Shown here: in pieces, positions 44,008 to 54,155 of the stretch
Numbering within the stretch: position 1 is the first letter of the stretch
How the letters are laid out: every line of letters starts with the position of its first letter
Assembly: GCA_018396725.1 (NCBI GenBank)
Contig: JAGTRC010000002.1
Location: 115,449 to 179,448, forward strand
DNA: 64,000 bases
Direction of reading: 5' to 3'
Source of the DNA: Candidatus Bathyarchaeota archaeon
GTDB taxonomy: Archaea > Thermoproteota > Bathyarchaeia > 40CM-2-53-6 > DTGE01
Program-made: the position numbers and the translations under genes
The notes under the pieces: model-generated
Databases searched by the model: none
Seen by the model: the letters and a program-made list of their open reading frames with translations, nothing else
Told to the model about the DNA's origin: nothing

Positions 44008-44847
44008 TTATCCCTGTGGCGTGGTTAATCCCAGTATCGCCTCGGCGTTCCTCGTAGTGGAGTCTGCTACATCCCTTATGCTTGTATCCTTGATCTCCGC
44101 TATCCTCTCGGCTATGTACACGATGTGAGAGGGCTCGTTCCTTCTACCTCTAACCGGCTGGGGTGCCAACCAGGGGGAGTCCGTCTCTATTAGAAGCCTC
44201 TCCATAGGCATGTTATACACGATCCTTTCAAGTCTCTTGGCGTTCGGATAGGTTACGGGGCCGGCGAAGGATATGTAAAAGTTTAAGGCCATGCACTGCT
44301 TAGCCGTTTCATAGCTCCCACTGAAGCAGTGCATTATTCCCCTTATCTCAGCCTTGTATCCTCGAAGTATCTCTAATAGGTCGTTGTGGGCCTCCCTGCA
44401 ATGAATTATTACGGGCAGGTTCAAGGCGTATGCCAGCTCCAGCTGGGCTTTAAAGGCTGAGATCTGGAGGCCCCTCGGGGAGAGGCCCCTGTAGTAGTCT
44501 AGGCCTATCTCCCCGATCGCCACTACCTTTGGATCCCGGCTCAAATCTTCCAGGAATCCCAGAGCATCGGGGTTCACTGAGTATGCTTCATGGGGGTGTA
44601 TCCCCACCGCAGCGTATATGCCCGTGTTTGAGCGGGCCAGCTCCAAAGCTTTCAGGCTGGATTCCAGATTGTAGCCCACGTTAACGATCCCTTTGACACC
44701 CCTGCCTACGGCACGCCTTATCACTTCACATCTGTCCAAGTCGAAGTCGCTCCATTCCAGATGGGCGTGAGTATCGAACAGGTGAAACTCCAACTCCCTC
44801 CCACCCCCTACTTCGGGTCGATCCAATCCATCTATTTTACAAGTCAA
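44008..44847 (-). CDS. tatD: TatD-family metal-dependent hydrolase
   Basis: The 279-residue TIM-barrel protein has the motifs FDTHAHLE (N-terminal metal ligands), GEIGLDYYR, PVIIHCREAH, GIMHCFSG and LLIETDSPWL. Family members are 3'-5' DNases or RNases. The N-terminal 20 residues precede the family start and may not be translated; TTG codons before EFHLFDTH are possible starts. Confidence 0.92.
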   Translation of the reverse strand: MTCKIDGLDRPEVGGGRELEFHLFDTHAHLEWSDFDLDRCEVIRRAVGRGVKGIVNVGYNLESSLKALELARSNTGIYAAVGIHPHEAYSVNPDALGFLEDLSRDPKVVAIGEIGLDYYRGLSPRGLQISAFKAQLELAYALNLPVIIHCREAHNDLLEILRGYKAEIRGIMHCFSGSYETAKQCMALNFYISFAGPVTYPNAKRLERIVYNMPMERLLIETDSPWLAPQPVRGRRNEPSHIVYIAERIAEIKDTSIRDVADSTTRNAEAILGLTTPQG

Positions 44848-45003
44848 CTAAATATGGTAATTGATTGCTAAGTGGCTGATTAGTAGGCTCTTCTCTATCG
44901 GGGCGGTTTTCCGATGTTTTAATTGGTCTTACCTGTCTCTCTTCCTCTCCGAAACTTTTAAAAACATGGTTTACGAGGTATTGCTATCGCCCCATAATGG
45001 TGA

Positions 45004-47220
45004 ATGAGGATGGCTGTAACACCCACTCCGCTTGAGCATGCGGCCCTCTGGGGTATCGTCGCCATAGCCGTCGGCGCCCTCACATACGCGGCGTTGCTGG
45101 CGAGGTACGTCCTAAAGGAGCCTAAGGGTTCAGGTAGGATGCTGGAGGTCTGGTCCGCCATAAGGGAGGGGGCTAACGCCTACCTCAAACGCCAGTTTAA
45201 ATCCATACTCCTCCTGATAGGCGTCTTAGCCGCAGTACTATATTATACGGCCTACATCGCAGAGGCCCCTCTCTCGATATCCCTGGGGAGGGCGGGGGCT
45301 TTCCTCATGGGAGCCTTCTTCTCGGGCATGGTTGGATACTTAGGTATGAACATGGCCGTCCAAGGCAATATAAGGACCGCCTATGCCGCAGGGAAGGGGT
45401 TCAGGGACTCCCTTAGGATCGCCTATAGATCCGGCACCATAACGGGGATGCTCACGGATGGTCTGGGACTTCTGGGTGGAACTTTAATATTCATAACGTA
45501 CCTGCAGGATGCCCCTGAGGTTCTCCTAGGCTTCGGGTTTGGAGGCACCCTCCTAGCCCTTTTCATGAGGGTTGGAGGCGGAATATACACTAAGGCGGCG
45601 GATGTAGGGGCGGATCTAGTGGGTAAGGTGGAGAAGGGAATACCTGAGGATGATCCCAGAAACGCCGCGGTGGTGGCCGACCTGGTGGGCGATAATGTGG
45701 GAGACTGCGCGGGGATGGCGGCTGACGTATTCGAATCCTATGAGGTAACCATGGTCTCAGCCATGCTCCTAGGGTTGGCCATAAAGCCCTTCGACTTCAA
45801 ATGGATAATTTACCCGTTGCTCGTGAGGGCCATAGGCGTTATAAGTACGATAATAGGAACCTACGCCGTGGCGCTCTGGCCTGAGAGCCTAACCAAGGGG
45901 GATGCCTTTAAGGCCATGGACTTGTCCTATGACCTCTCCTCCATCATATCCATCTCAAGCTTCTTCCTTTTAGCACATTTTTACGCCCGTGATTTAAGGG
46001 TCTTCCTCGCAACCACCGTGGGGATAATCCTAGCCATAAGCTTTAACAAGTTAGCCGACTATTATACGAGCCCCTTAAAGGGGCCTGTAGACCAGCTGGC
46101 GAGATCCTCTAGGACGGGGGCGGCCCCCCTCCTGCTCAACGGGTTGGCTCTAGGCTTTGAGAGCACCGTATGGACCCTCATGGTCATATCCCTCACGATA
46201 GTGGCCTCAGTGATATTCTTCACGGGCGCAGGGGCGCTATTCGCCATGTACGGTGTGGCGCTGGCGGGGATAGGCATGCTAACCCTGACGGGGAACAACA
46301 TATCCATGGATACCTTCGGCCCCATAGCGGATAACGCCAACGGGATAGCCGAGATGGCAGATCTAGACCCAGGGACCAGGGAGATACTGGCTAAATTGGA
46401 CGCTTCAGGTAACACCACGAAGGCGGTTACCAAGGCCATAGCGATAGCCTCGGCGGTGATAGCGGCCGTATCCCTCTTCGCCTCCTACGCCGAGGCGACA
46501 GGCATGGAGGAGATCGGCTTAAACATAGCTGAGCCAGTGGTGTTCGTAGGATTACTCGTCGGCGGGGCCTTACCCTTCCTGTTCAGCTCCATAAACATAA
46601 GAGCTGTGGGCCGAGGAGCCTCGCGGATAATCGAGGAGGTGAGGGCCCAGTTCAGGATACCAGGAGTCATGGAGGGGCGGGTTAAACCCAACTATGCCAG
46701 AGTCGTGGCCATATGTACCTCAGCGGCCCAGAGGGAGCTCATAGGCCTAGCCCTCCTAGGGATATTGACACCGATCATCGTGGGGTTACTCCTCAAGGAG
46801 ATGGCCCTGGGAGCCTTCCTAGCCGGCGTCATCGTGACAGGCCAGCTTCTAGCGGTCTTCATGGCGAATTCAGGAGGTGCTTGGGACAATGCGAAGAAGA
46901 AGATTGAGGACGGCCACTACGGAGGGAAAGGGTCGGAGGAGCATAAGGCATCTGTAATAGGCGACACGGTGGGGGACCCGTTAAAGGATACGGCGGGTCC
47001 AGCGTTGAACCCTATGATAAAGGTCATAAACCTCGTCAGCCTGCTATTCGCCCCAATGATAATAAAGTTCAAGCATGAACCATTGATCTCAGGGATCCTC
47101 TCAGCAGTACTCGCACTAATCCTCGGAATAGTAATATGGTACAGCAAGAGGGAGGCCCCGGAAATACTAAAGGAGGAGGAGCCGATGACAACGACCCCCC
47201 GAGCAGGAGGAACGCCCTGA
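45004..47220 (+). CDS. hppA: membrane-bound pyrophosphatase, K+-independent ion pump
   Basis: The 738-residue protein has about 16 membrane segments and the substrate motifs DVGADLVGKVEKGIPEDD and DLVGDNVGDCAGMAADVFES. The GNTTKA sequence (Lys where K+-dependent forms have Ala) marks the K+-independent class, normally proton pumps. It couples PPi hydrolysis to ion transport. A TATA-like CTTTTAAAAAC at 44955-44965 lies about 40 bases upstream. Confidence 0.96.
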   Translation: MRMAVTPTPLEHAALWGIVAIAVGALTYAALLARYVLKEPKGSGRMLEVWSAIREGANAYLKRQFKSILLLIGVLAAVLYYTAYIAEAPLSISLGRAGAFLMGAFFSGMVGYLGMNMAVQGNIRTAYAAGKGFRDSLRIAYRSGTITGMLTDGLGLLGGTLIFITYLQDAPEVLLGFGFGGTLLALFMRVGGGIYTKAADVGADLVGKVEKGIPEDDPRNAAVVADLVGDNVGDCAGMAADVFESYEVTMVSAMLLGLAIKPFDFKWIIYPLLVRAIGVISTIIGTYAVALWPESLTKGDAFKAMDLSYDLSSIISISSFFLLAHFYARDLRVFLATTVGIILAISFNKLADYYTSPLKGPVDQLARSSRTGAAPLLLNGLALGFESTVWTLMVISLTIVASVIFFTGAGALFAMYGVALAGIGMLTLTGNNISMDTFGPIADNANGIAEMADLDPGTREILAKLDASGNTTKAVTKAIAIASAVIAAVSLFASYAEATGMEEIGLNIAEPVVFVGLLVGGALPFLFSSINIRAVGRGASRIIEEVRAQFRIPGVMEGRVKPNYARVVAICTSAAQRELIGLALLGILTPIIVGLLLKEMALGAFLAGVIVTGQLLAVFMANSGGAWDNAKKKIEDGHYGGKGSEEHKASVIGDTVGDPLKDTAGPALNPMIKVINLVSLLFAPMIIKFKHEPLISGILSAVLALILGIVIWYSKREAPEILKEEEPMTTTPRAGGTP

Positions 47221-47293
47221 GGGAACTCCCCTTAGAGCGGGGGGAGAGGGCCTATCCCGCTCCCCCATTCACCCGGAGTTACTCCTTATCTGC

Positions 47294-48442
47294 TCAGCTG
47301 GTTTTGTTTAGATTTCGCCGAGCGATTACTGAGTAGGCCGAGAATAAGGCAGCCGCGGCTAAAAAGGGAGCTGTATAACCGAGCTCCTCCACCAATACGC
47401 CAGCCATGATATAGGATGGAATCATTACGAGGTTTGACGGGGCGTGTAGGAACCCTATGGTCGTCGCCATGTTTTCTTTTCCAACGGCTTCCCGGCTTAT
47501 AAGCGACTCCCATGTAATGTAGCTTATAGATTCACCTAAGCCCATGACCATCACCATGGCTATCATTAATTTGCCGTCAGTCAGGGGGATCAGCACGGCA
47601 GCCGGGATGTATAGGAGCATTTGAATGCAGGCTATCCTGTCCATGGAGGGAGTTGCTTGAAGCGTATAAGGTAGGAGGAGGGCCCCCATCCCTGCGTAGG
47701 CGGCCAGGATCATCCCCACCTCCCAGTATCCGAGGCCCCTTTCATGGAGGAATAAGGGTAGCACGAATCCTGCGGTGAGCGTGGAGGCAGCCGTGTAGAG
47801 GCTCATCGTTAAGGCTGTCCGCCACGTCCTCCCCCTCATAGTCCTCGGATCGAGCTTTCTGAACAGCTCCTTTAAAGTTAAGTTTCCACGCTGGACCATG
47901 TTCGACATCCACGCAGGTATGAATATCAAGGCTGAAAGGGCTGCGAGCGTTAAGAATACTTGCTCAAAGCTCATCCATGATATTAGAAAGCCCGATGCGG
48001 CGGCTCCAATGGTGATCGCGAGGGCTCGGGTGAATAGGAGGATGGAGGAGGCCATCTGGGGGCTCCTGTCCTCGGCGGCCTCGTAAGCCGCGCTCCTGTT
48101 CACAGCCCACAAAGCCGCCTCCTTAACCCCCTGCGCCATTTTCGCGGCTGCATAGGAGGAGGGGGACAGGGAGGCCGCGTAGAGGAGCGCAGAGGCGAGG
48201 TTGCACAAGGCGTTCACATGGAAGAACTTTCGGAACCCTACGCTGTCAGCCGCTGAGGAGAACAGCATCCTAAACGCTAGGAAAGCGATAGGAAAGGCTG
48301 AGAACACCGAGCCGATCGTGGAGAGGCGGATGCCCCTTTTAATCATCACCAGAGGTACGATCAACATATAGGCTCCGGTGACGAAAGCGTCCAATACATT
48401 AATAGCGGCGAGCATGAGAAACGGTCTTCGCATGCATCTCAC
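47294..48442 (-). CDS. MFS transporter, unknown substrate
   Basis: Twelve membrane segments are predicted in 382 residues. The loop 2-3 motif is weak (SSAADSVGFRKFFHVNAL). The central loop is short. No clues to substrate come from the neighbours (pyrophosphatase convergent, KaiC-like gene upstream). A TATA-like ATTTATATG about 70-90 bases upstream could serve it. Confidence 0.85.
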   Translation of the reverse strand: MRCMRRPFLMLAAINVLDAFVTGAYMLIVPLVMIKRGIRLSTIGSVFSAFPIAFLAFRMLFSSAADSVGFRKFFHVNALCNLASALLYAASLSPSSYAAAKMAQGVKEAALWAVNRSAAYEAAEDRSPQMASSILLFTRALAITIGAAASGFLISWMSFEQVFLTLAALSALIFIPAWMSNMVQRGNLTLKELFRKLDPRTMRGRTWRTALTMSLYTAASTLTAGFVLPLFLHERGLGYWEVGMILAAYAGMGALLLPYTLQATPSMDRIACIQMLLYIPAAVLIPLTDGKLMIAMVMVMGLGESISYITWESLISREAVGKENMATTIGFLHAPSNLVMIPSYIMAGVLVEELGYTAPFLAAAALFSAYSVIARRNLNKTS

Positions 48443-48706
48443 CTATCCCTGGAGCTGAGGAGGCTTCGAATGAATCCTGATCCAACCCCTAGACACCGGA
48501 ACAAGTAACTTTCCATGATTTCATATAAATTTGAGGCCTGATCCCTGGAAGTATTTCGCTGAATCTCTTCAGGGCTCCATCGCAACCGGTCTGATCCATG
48601 GCTATGAATACTCGCAGAGCTTCCAAGCCGAAGAAGAATGAGGTAGGCTGTAAAACAGAAATAAGCGGTTATTATTTCGGTTTAGAGGCTTTGCGGTGCG
48701 GGGGAT

Positions 48707-49456
48707 CTAAAATACGCTCTCCTTCGGGAAGACTTCGAATCCTTTCTCCGTGATCCTGTAGGGTCTGGGCTGATGGTCTATCGGGGATTCCCTCATCTTC
48801 TCTATCTGGATGGCCCTTATCATGGATCTGCCCACATGGAACGTTTGGAGTAGTATTACTCCATGGGCTAAATATTCCTCTAGTTGAATTTCACGTTCTA
48901 AGCCCATGGATGAAAGTTCCGAGGTTAGTATGCTCGTGGTGCCTAACCCGACTAGGGCTTCGACCAGGTCGAGCATGGCGGTCCTTCTCTCCACAGGATC
49001 CGGATACTGGAATATCAGAGATGCTATGGGGTCTACCACGAGCCTCTTCGCGGATATCTCCTTGACGGCGGATTTTATGCCCTCTATCAGGCTCAGCATG
49101 GAGAAGTCCCTACGCCCTATGGTGAGCTTTCCAACCTTCACCTCGCCGGGTAGATGCCTTATCGGGGAGGCATCTAGGAAACTGAACGTCTTATCCTTCT
49201 CGAACCTCTCAAGTTCCCAACCGAATCTTGACATCTCAGAGTAGTAATGGAATTTGGTCTCGTCCAGGCTGACGAACACTCCTCCTTCGCCCTTATTCAA
49301 TCCATCGACTATGAACTGGGTTGCCAGTATGGTCTTTCCTGTTCCAGGTCCACCTAGGATCAGTATAACCCTTCCGGCCGGTAACCCGCCCCCTAAAATC
49401 TCATCTAGCCCTGAAACCCCTGTAGAAACCTTAAATGGAGCGTACACCCATACCAC
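48707..49456 (-). CDS. single-domain KaiC/RAD55-like RecA-superfamily ATPase
   Basis: Walker A is GGPGTGKT (about 34-41) within GRVILILGGPGTGKTILATQ; the catalytic glutamate pair and Walker B (RLVVDPIASLI) follow. The 249-residue length means one domain only. COG0467 proteins in archaea bind nucleotide and often act as signalling scaffolds. It is divergent from prs. The function is not known. Confidence 0.9.
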   Translation of the reverse strand: MVWVYAPFKVSTGVSGLDEILGGGLPAGRVILILGGPGTGKTILATQFIVDGLNKGEGGVFVSLDETKFHYYSEMSRFGWELERFEKDKTFSFLDASPIRHLPGEVKVGKLTIGRRDFSMLSLIEGIKSAVKEISAKRLVVDPIASLIFQYPDPVERRTAMLDLVEALVGLGTTSILTSELSSMGLEREIQLEEYLAHGVILLQTFHVGRSMIRAIQIEKMRESPIDHQPRPYRITEKGFEVFPKESVF

Positions 49457-49607
49457 CTTATATCTATGTCATCAACGAGGCCTATTTTAACTTGATCTTT
49501 AATTTTAAATCTTTCTTAAGGGAAAGGTTATAACCCGTCAAGGGGCTTATAGATAGGCTCATTAAAGATATTTAACCCTGAAAGCCGGAATGAGGTTGGA
49601 GGGGTGG

Positions 49608-50504
49608 ATGAAGCCCTTGAAGAATTTAGACATCGTATTGGTGGGTCCGGCCTCGCGGAGGCTCGGGGGAGGCTTAAGGGGGCAGGGATTTAACGTAGCC
49701 GAATTGGAGTACAGGGTGTTCCCAGATGGAGAGTCGTATTTAAGAGTCCCCGTGGACATCAAGGGATTAAATGTAGCGGTGCTTCAATCCACGTATCCAC
49801 CTCAGGACAAGCATCTCATCGAACTATTCCTAGCGTTAACCGCGGCAAGGGAGCTGGGGGCCGAGGAGGTGGTAGCAGCCGTACCATACTTAGCCTATGC
49901 TAGGCAGGATTCAATGTTTAAGCCTGGGGAATCGGTGAGCCTTAAAACCATAATTAAGCTTATAGAGGATTGCGGGGCATCAGCCTTCATAACCTTCAAC
50001 ATCCATAAGGCTGACAGGATGAAATGGTTTAAGATACCCAGCTTGAACTTATCCGCGGTGAAGGCTATCGCAGATCATCTAGCTACCTTTGAACTTTCCA
50101 ACCCCGTCGTGATAGCCCCTGATAGAGGAGCCGCCCACCTCGCGGAGGAGGCCTCCTCGATCCTGAAAGCAGAGCACACCTATTTAGAGAAGAGGAGGGA
50201 TAGGGAGACGGGATCCGTGGAGACCTCGTATAGAGAGCTGGATGTCTCAGGCAGGGACGTCATAATAATAGACGACATCATAAGTTCAGGTTCCACCATC
50301 GCCAACGTGGCCGAGATAGCTTCGAGGCAGGGAGCAAAGAGGATAATGGCGGCCTGCATCCATCCCTTACTGGCTGAGGGGGCTTTGGAGAGGATGGAGA
50401 GGGCTGGAGTATCGAAGGTGCTGGGCACGGACTGCGTCGAAGGAGCTTACAGCGAGGTATCGGTGGCTCCGTTACTGGCTGAAGCCTTGAGGACCATGCT
50501 ATGA
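49608..50504 (+). CDS. prs: ribose-phosphate pyrophosphokinase
   Basis: It makes PRPP from ribose-5-phosphate. The metal-binding flag region (YARQDSMFKPGESVS) and the PRPP-binding loop DVIIIDDIISSGSTI are clear. ATG at 49608 follows GGAGG by a normal distance; the ATG at 49590 lies too close to the TATA box at 49567-49576. The next gene overlaps the stop by four bases. Confidence 0.95.
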   Translation: MKPLKNLDIVLVGPASRRLGGGLRGQGFNVAELEYRVFPDGESYLRVPVDIKGLNVAVLQSTYPPQDKHLIELFLALTAARELGAEEVVAAVPYLAYARQDSMFKPGESVSLKTIIKLIEDCGASAFITFNIHKADRMKWFKIPSLNLSAVKAIADHLATFELSNPVVIAPDRGAAHLAEEASSILKAEHTYLEKRRDRETGSVETSYRELDVSGRDVIIIDDIISSGSTIANVAEIASRQGAKRIMAACIHPLLAEGALERMERAGVSKVLGTDCVEGAYSEVSVAPLLAEALRTML

Positions 50505-51532
50505 GGCGGCGATTCCTAGCAGCCCTCGCGGGGGATCATCCAACACTACCGGCAGGCGAGTTTACAGCAGCCCTGGAAGCCGAGGATCTAAGGTTTCATG
50601 TGAGATCGAAGAAGGGACGCCTGTTAATGGTGGAGGTGGATGGAGACCCGTTAAAGGCGGCCGAGAGATGCGGCATGCTCAAGGCGTTAGCCCTCGAATA
50701 CTTCACATGCCCCCATAAAGTTGAAGAGATAACCTCCAATGCGGAGGCTATAGATAGATCCCAGTTGCCCGAGGATGCGGAAAGCTTCGCCGTGAGGATT
50801 TGGCGGCTCGAAGGCGGAGACCCTAGGGAGGTCGGGCTTCTAGAGGAAGCGCTTGGAGGAGTACTCTCCAAATCCCTGGGGATGAGGGTTGAACTTGAGG
50901 ATCCTAAGCTTACATTCATGGGCTTCATAGCAGGCGAGGTCTTCGCTTTAGGATTGAAGCTGTACGAGCAGCCCAAGGGGTTGTTTGGGGCGAGGATGCC
51001 CAAGAACAGGCCTGCGGTGCATCCATCCACCATGGATCCTAGGACGGCTAGATGCATGGTCAACCTTTCAAGGGCTAAAAGGGGGAGGACCCTCCTGGAC
51101 CCCTTCTGCGGCGTCGGCGGCATATTACTCGAGGCCGCCTCCATCGGATGCCGTACGGTGGGATGCGATGTGAGCCCTAGGATGGTCTTAAGTAGCATCA
51201 TTAACATGGAATACTACGGTTATGAGCCCCTAGGCGTGCTCCTGGCCGACGCGGCCAGGCTGCCCATCCTGGAAGTCGATGCGATAGCCACGGATCCCCC
51301 ATATGGAACCGCGGCCTCAACTTTAAAGAGGGGTATACAGAGGATCCTCCGGGACTTCCTCCCGGAGGCTGCTCGGACGCTACCTCCTGGAGGTCACGCA
51401 GCCGTAGCCGCTCCTAAGGGAGCCGGCCTTCCTGAAGCGGCGGAGGACTCAGGGTTTGAAATCAGAGAGATACATGAAGTTCACATACATCGCAGGCTCA
51501 CAAGGGAGATAGCATCCCTGAGGAGGAGCTGA
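50501..51532 (+). CDS. tRNA (guanine10-N2)-methyltransferase, THUMP plus MTase
   Basis: The protein of 343 residues has an N-terminal THUMP-type RNA-binding domain (about 45-155) and a class I methyltransferase domain with DPFCGVGGILLEA (motif I) and ATDPPYG (motif IV, N-methylation). This is the archaeal Trm-G10/Trm11 type that makes m2G or m2,2G at tRNA position 10. Both tRNA genes in this window have unusual position 10 residues (C10 in Leu, G10 in Pro). Start overlaps the prs stop. Confidence 0.9.
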   Translation: MRRRFLAALAGDHPTLPAGEFTAALEAEDLRFHVRSKKGRLLMVEVDGDPLKAAERCGMLKALALEYFTCPHKVEEITSNAEAIDRSQLPEDAESFAVRIWRLEGGDPREVGLLEEALGGVLSKSLGMRVELEDPKLTFMGFIAGEVFALGLKLYEQPKGLFGARMPKNRPAVHPSTMDPRTARCMVNLSRAKRGRTLLDPFCGVGGILLEAASIGCRTVGCDVSPRMVLSSIINMEYYGYEPLGVLLADAARLPILEVDAIATDPPYGTAASTLKRGIQRILRDFLPEAARTLPPGGHAAVAAPKGAGLPEAAEDSGFEIREIHEVHIHRRLTREIASLRRS

Positions 51533-51536
51533 ATCT

Positions 51537-52463
51537 ATGCCTTTGGAAGTCATATTCCTAGGCACTGGTGGGAGCATGCCCACCAGGGGGAGAGGCCTAC
51601 CCAGCATAGCGGTGCGGAGGGAGGGGGAGATAATCCTCTTCGACTGCGGGGAAGGAACCCAGAGGCAGGCGGCGACGGCTAGCCTCAGCACTTTAAAGAT
51701 CTCTAGGATATTCATTACGCACCTCCACGGGGACCACGTCCTGGGCCTGCCGGGCCTAATCCAATCCATGGCCCTACTAGGCCGGACCACCCTACTAGAG
51801 GTATATGGGCCTATAGGCTTAGCCTCCTTCCTCGAGGCTGTAAGGTTTACGGTGCCCTGTTCCATAGGGTTTCCCATCTCCATCTACGAGGTTTCGGAGG
51901 GAGCGGTCTACGAGGACAGGAACTACAGGGTTGAGGCGGCCTGGATGGATCATACGATTCCATGTCTCGGATATAGCCTGACGGAGAATCCCCGACCTGG
52001 AAAGTTCCGACCTGAAGCAGCCGAGAGGCTAGGCGTCCCCAAGGGGCCCCTATGGAAGAGGCTTCAAATGGGCGAATCCGTCGAGGTGGCGGGAAGGACC
52101 ATCCATCCCTCGGAGGTTGTGGGCCCGCCCAGGCCGGGGGTTAAACTATCCTACTCGGGGGATACTAGACCCCACCCTAACCTTAAGAAGATAGCCTATA
52201 AATCTGACCTCCTCATACATGATAGCACGTTCGACGATTCCCGAAGGGATAAGGCTGCCGAGTATGGACATTCAACTGCGAGGCAGGCAGCCCAGATGGC
52301 TATGGAGGTTAAAGCCTCCCGCCTCGCACTGACTCATATAAGCCCCATCTACGAGTGCTCCGAGGATAAACTCCTCCTCGAAGCCGAAGAAACTTTCGTG
52401 GAGAGGGTCATCTTAGCCTCGGATCTAGCCCGTTTGAACCTTCAACCGAGGCAAGCTGCGTAA
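51537..52463 (+). CDS. rnz: ribonuclease Z (tRNA 3' endonuclease)
   Basis: The metallo-beta-lactamase signature HLHGDHVLGLPGL is present, with further metal ligands in WMDHTIPCLGYS, SYSGDTRP and LALTHISP. At 308 residues it is the short RNase Z form, which removes tRNA 3' trailers. It follows the G10 methyltransferase by four bases. Both tRNA genes here encode CCA, which would normally reduce cleavage at that site. Confidence 0.95.
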   Translation: MPLEVIFLGTGGSMPTRGRGLPSIAVRREGEIILFDCGEGTQRQAATASLSTLKISRIFITHLHGDHVLGLPGLIQSMALLGRTTLLEVYGPIGLASFLEAVRFTVPCSIGFPISIYEVSEGAVYEDRNYRVEAAWMDHTIPCLGYSLTENPRPGKFRPEAAERLGVPKGPLWKRLQMGESVEVAGRTIHPSEVVGPPRPGVKLSYSGDTRPHPNLKKIAYKSDLLIHDSTFDDSRRDKAAEYGHSTARQAAQMAMEVKASRLALTHISPIYECSEDKLLLEAEETFVERVILASDLARLNLQPRQAA

Positions 52464-52524
52464 GTTAAGGGTGTAGGGGCCCTTCCTTCAAACGGTGCCA
52501 TTTGGGTTCAACCCTTTACTCCCG

Positions 52525-52914
52525 CTATAATCCTGTAAGCCATTCAACCACCATTCTCGGATCGTCTGCGTAAACCTCGAATCTTATAGGTCCAAGGGGG
52601 GATTCCCTCCATGGCTCGCAGAAAGATATGTGGCCGGCGTAGGCCACCTGTTTGTTCAGGTGGAAGATGAGCTTGTCACCGTCGATCAGCTTTGAGAGAT
52701 GGGCCTTAGCGGCGTCCCTGATCCGCTCCCTTTTAAGCAGCTCCTTGATCTTAGTCAGGGATTCCAATCCGCCCCTCCCCCTTATGTATCCTGTACCATC
52801 CTCGCCTAACTCGAGCGTTACGTCTCCGTTGTAGACCTTCTCCAGGGCTTCACGGACTTTTAAAGGATCCTCCGTGGGCTTCACTTCCACCTCGACGAAG
52901 ACTTCAACCCTCAT
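52525..52914 (-). CDS. UPF0201 family protein
   Basis: The 129-residue archaeal protein has the family core EVEVKPTEDPLKVREALEKV. Structures show a ribosomal-protein-like fold, and an RNA-related role is suspected. Its start overlaps the UPF0200 gene by 11 bases, a common archaeal pairing. Confidence 0.85.
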   Translation of the reverse strand: MRVEVFVEVEVKPTEDPLKVREALEKVYNGDVTLELGEDGTGYIRGRGGLESLTKIKELLKRERIRDAAKAHLSKLIDGDKLIFHLNKQVAYAGHISFCEPWRESPLGPIRFEVYADDPRMVVEWLTGL

Positions 52915-53458
52915 CCCTCAGCCATCCCCTGAGCTTCTCCTCGGCGTCGGCCTTGAAGGCCGCTAAGCTTCCTTCGTTCACGATCATAATGTCCGCTAAT
53001 GCTATGACGTCCCCTATGCCCACGTCGAGCTCCCTCCTATCCCGGAGGTGGAACTCCTCCATGTCTTTGGGGTCGTCGCTCCTACCCCTCGACTTAAGCC
53101 TTTTAAACCTCGTCGAGGGTGAGGAGTGCACGGCCATTACGGATAGTTTAAAGCTCGCCTTGAGCTCCTCAACTTCAGCTAGGCTCCGTATCCCCTCCAC
53201 TAGAACGGCCCCCCTCGAGGGCGGTGAGCTTTTAATCTTTGAGATGACCCTGTCCACAACGGCTGCGGGGCCCTCGCTCTCCCTCAACTCGAACATCAGC
53301 CTCCCTAAGACGGCCGATGTGGGTTGCAGGCCCCTCTCTAAAGCAGCCTCCCTCACCACGTCTCCGCAGCTGAACACTGGAACACCTAGCTTGGACGCCA
53401 CGTCCGCGATGACGGTCTTACCTGAGCCGGGCATCCCCGTTAGAGCCATAGCCTTCAA
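52904..53458 (-). CDS. UPF0200 family P-loop nucleotide kinase-like protein
   Basis: The 184-residue protein starts with Walker A (ALTGMPGSGKT) and has the layout of adenylate or dephospho-CoA kinases, including the RDRRELDVGIGDVIALAD region. Its substrate is not known. It forms an overlapping pair with UPF0201. Confidence 0.88.
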   Translation of the reverse strand: MKAMALTGMPGSGKTVIADVASKLGVPVFSCGDVVREAALERGLQPTSAVLGRLMFELRESEGPAAVVDRVISKIKSSPPSRGAVLVEGIRSLAEVEELKASFKLSVMAVHSSPSTRFKRLKSRGRSDDPKDMEEFHLRDRRELDVGIGDVIALADIMIVNEGSLAAFKADAEEKLRGWLRDEG

Positions 53459-53573
53459 CGCATATGGGCTCCTCCGAACTTTAATGTATAATGGGACATA
53501 AAGCCTTTCTCCTTAGCTGGCTGAAACTTCCCTCCAGCTTTTATTAGAGTGAATGTATGTTCTATGATGTGGG

Positions 53574-54155
53574 ATGAAGGAATCGGGGATAGTGGAAGGC
53601 TTGGTGAGATGCTTCATAGCTGTGGACGTGTACGATCAAGCCTTGAAGGAGAGGATCCTCGAAGTTCAGAGGAGGCTTGAATCTCTGGATGCCAAGTTCA
53701 CTTTCGTAGAGCCCGAGAAAATGCACATAACGCTGAAGTTCCTGGGGGAAATAAGTGATCTCAAGATCAGGGAAATAAGGAAATCCCTGGGGGATCTTAG
53801 GTTCCCCCCGTTCAACCTGGGGTTAAAGGGGATGGGGGTCTTCCCGAACCCTAATAGGCCGAGGGTCGTATGGATAGGGGTCTCGGAGGGGGCTGACGAG
53901 ATCTCCAGGTTAGCTGAGATGGTGGACGACTCGCTGGGGAGGCTGGGTTTCCCCCGGGAAGCCAAGGGGTTTAAACCCCATCTCACCATCGCCAGGGTTA
54001 AAAGGGGCGGCGGAGCTGCCTTAGCCGAGATTTTACGGGAGTACAGCCTCAGAGAATTCGGAGCCTCAAGGGTGGAATCGATTAAGCTTAAGGAGAGCAC
54101 CCTAACCCCGAAGGGGCCGATTTACACCACGCTCCATGAATGGAAGGCATCATAG
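53574..54155 (+). CDS. thpR: RNA 2',3'-cyclic phosphodiesterase (ThpR/LigT)
   Basis: Two HxT motifs are present: HITLKFLGE (about 52-60) and HLTIARVK (about 137-144). The family opens cyclic phosphates at tRNA ends or tRNA intron halves. The first codon used here is ATG at 53574; a later GTG (VRCFIAVDV) also fits. The CCA gene overlaps its end by 20 bases. Confidence 0.92.
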   Translation: MKESGIVEGLVRCFIAVDVYDQALKERILEVQRRLESLDAKFTFVEPEKMHITLKFLGEISDLKIREIRKSLGDLRFPPFNLGLKGMGVFPNPNRPRVVWIGVSEGADEISRLAEMVDDSLGRLGFPREAKGFKPHLTIARVKRGGGAALAEILREYSLREFGASRVESIKLKESTLTPKGPIYTTLHEWKAS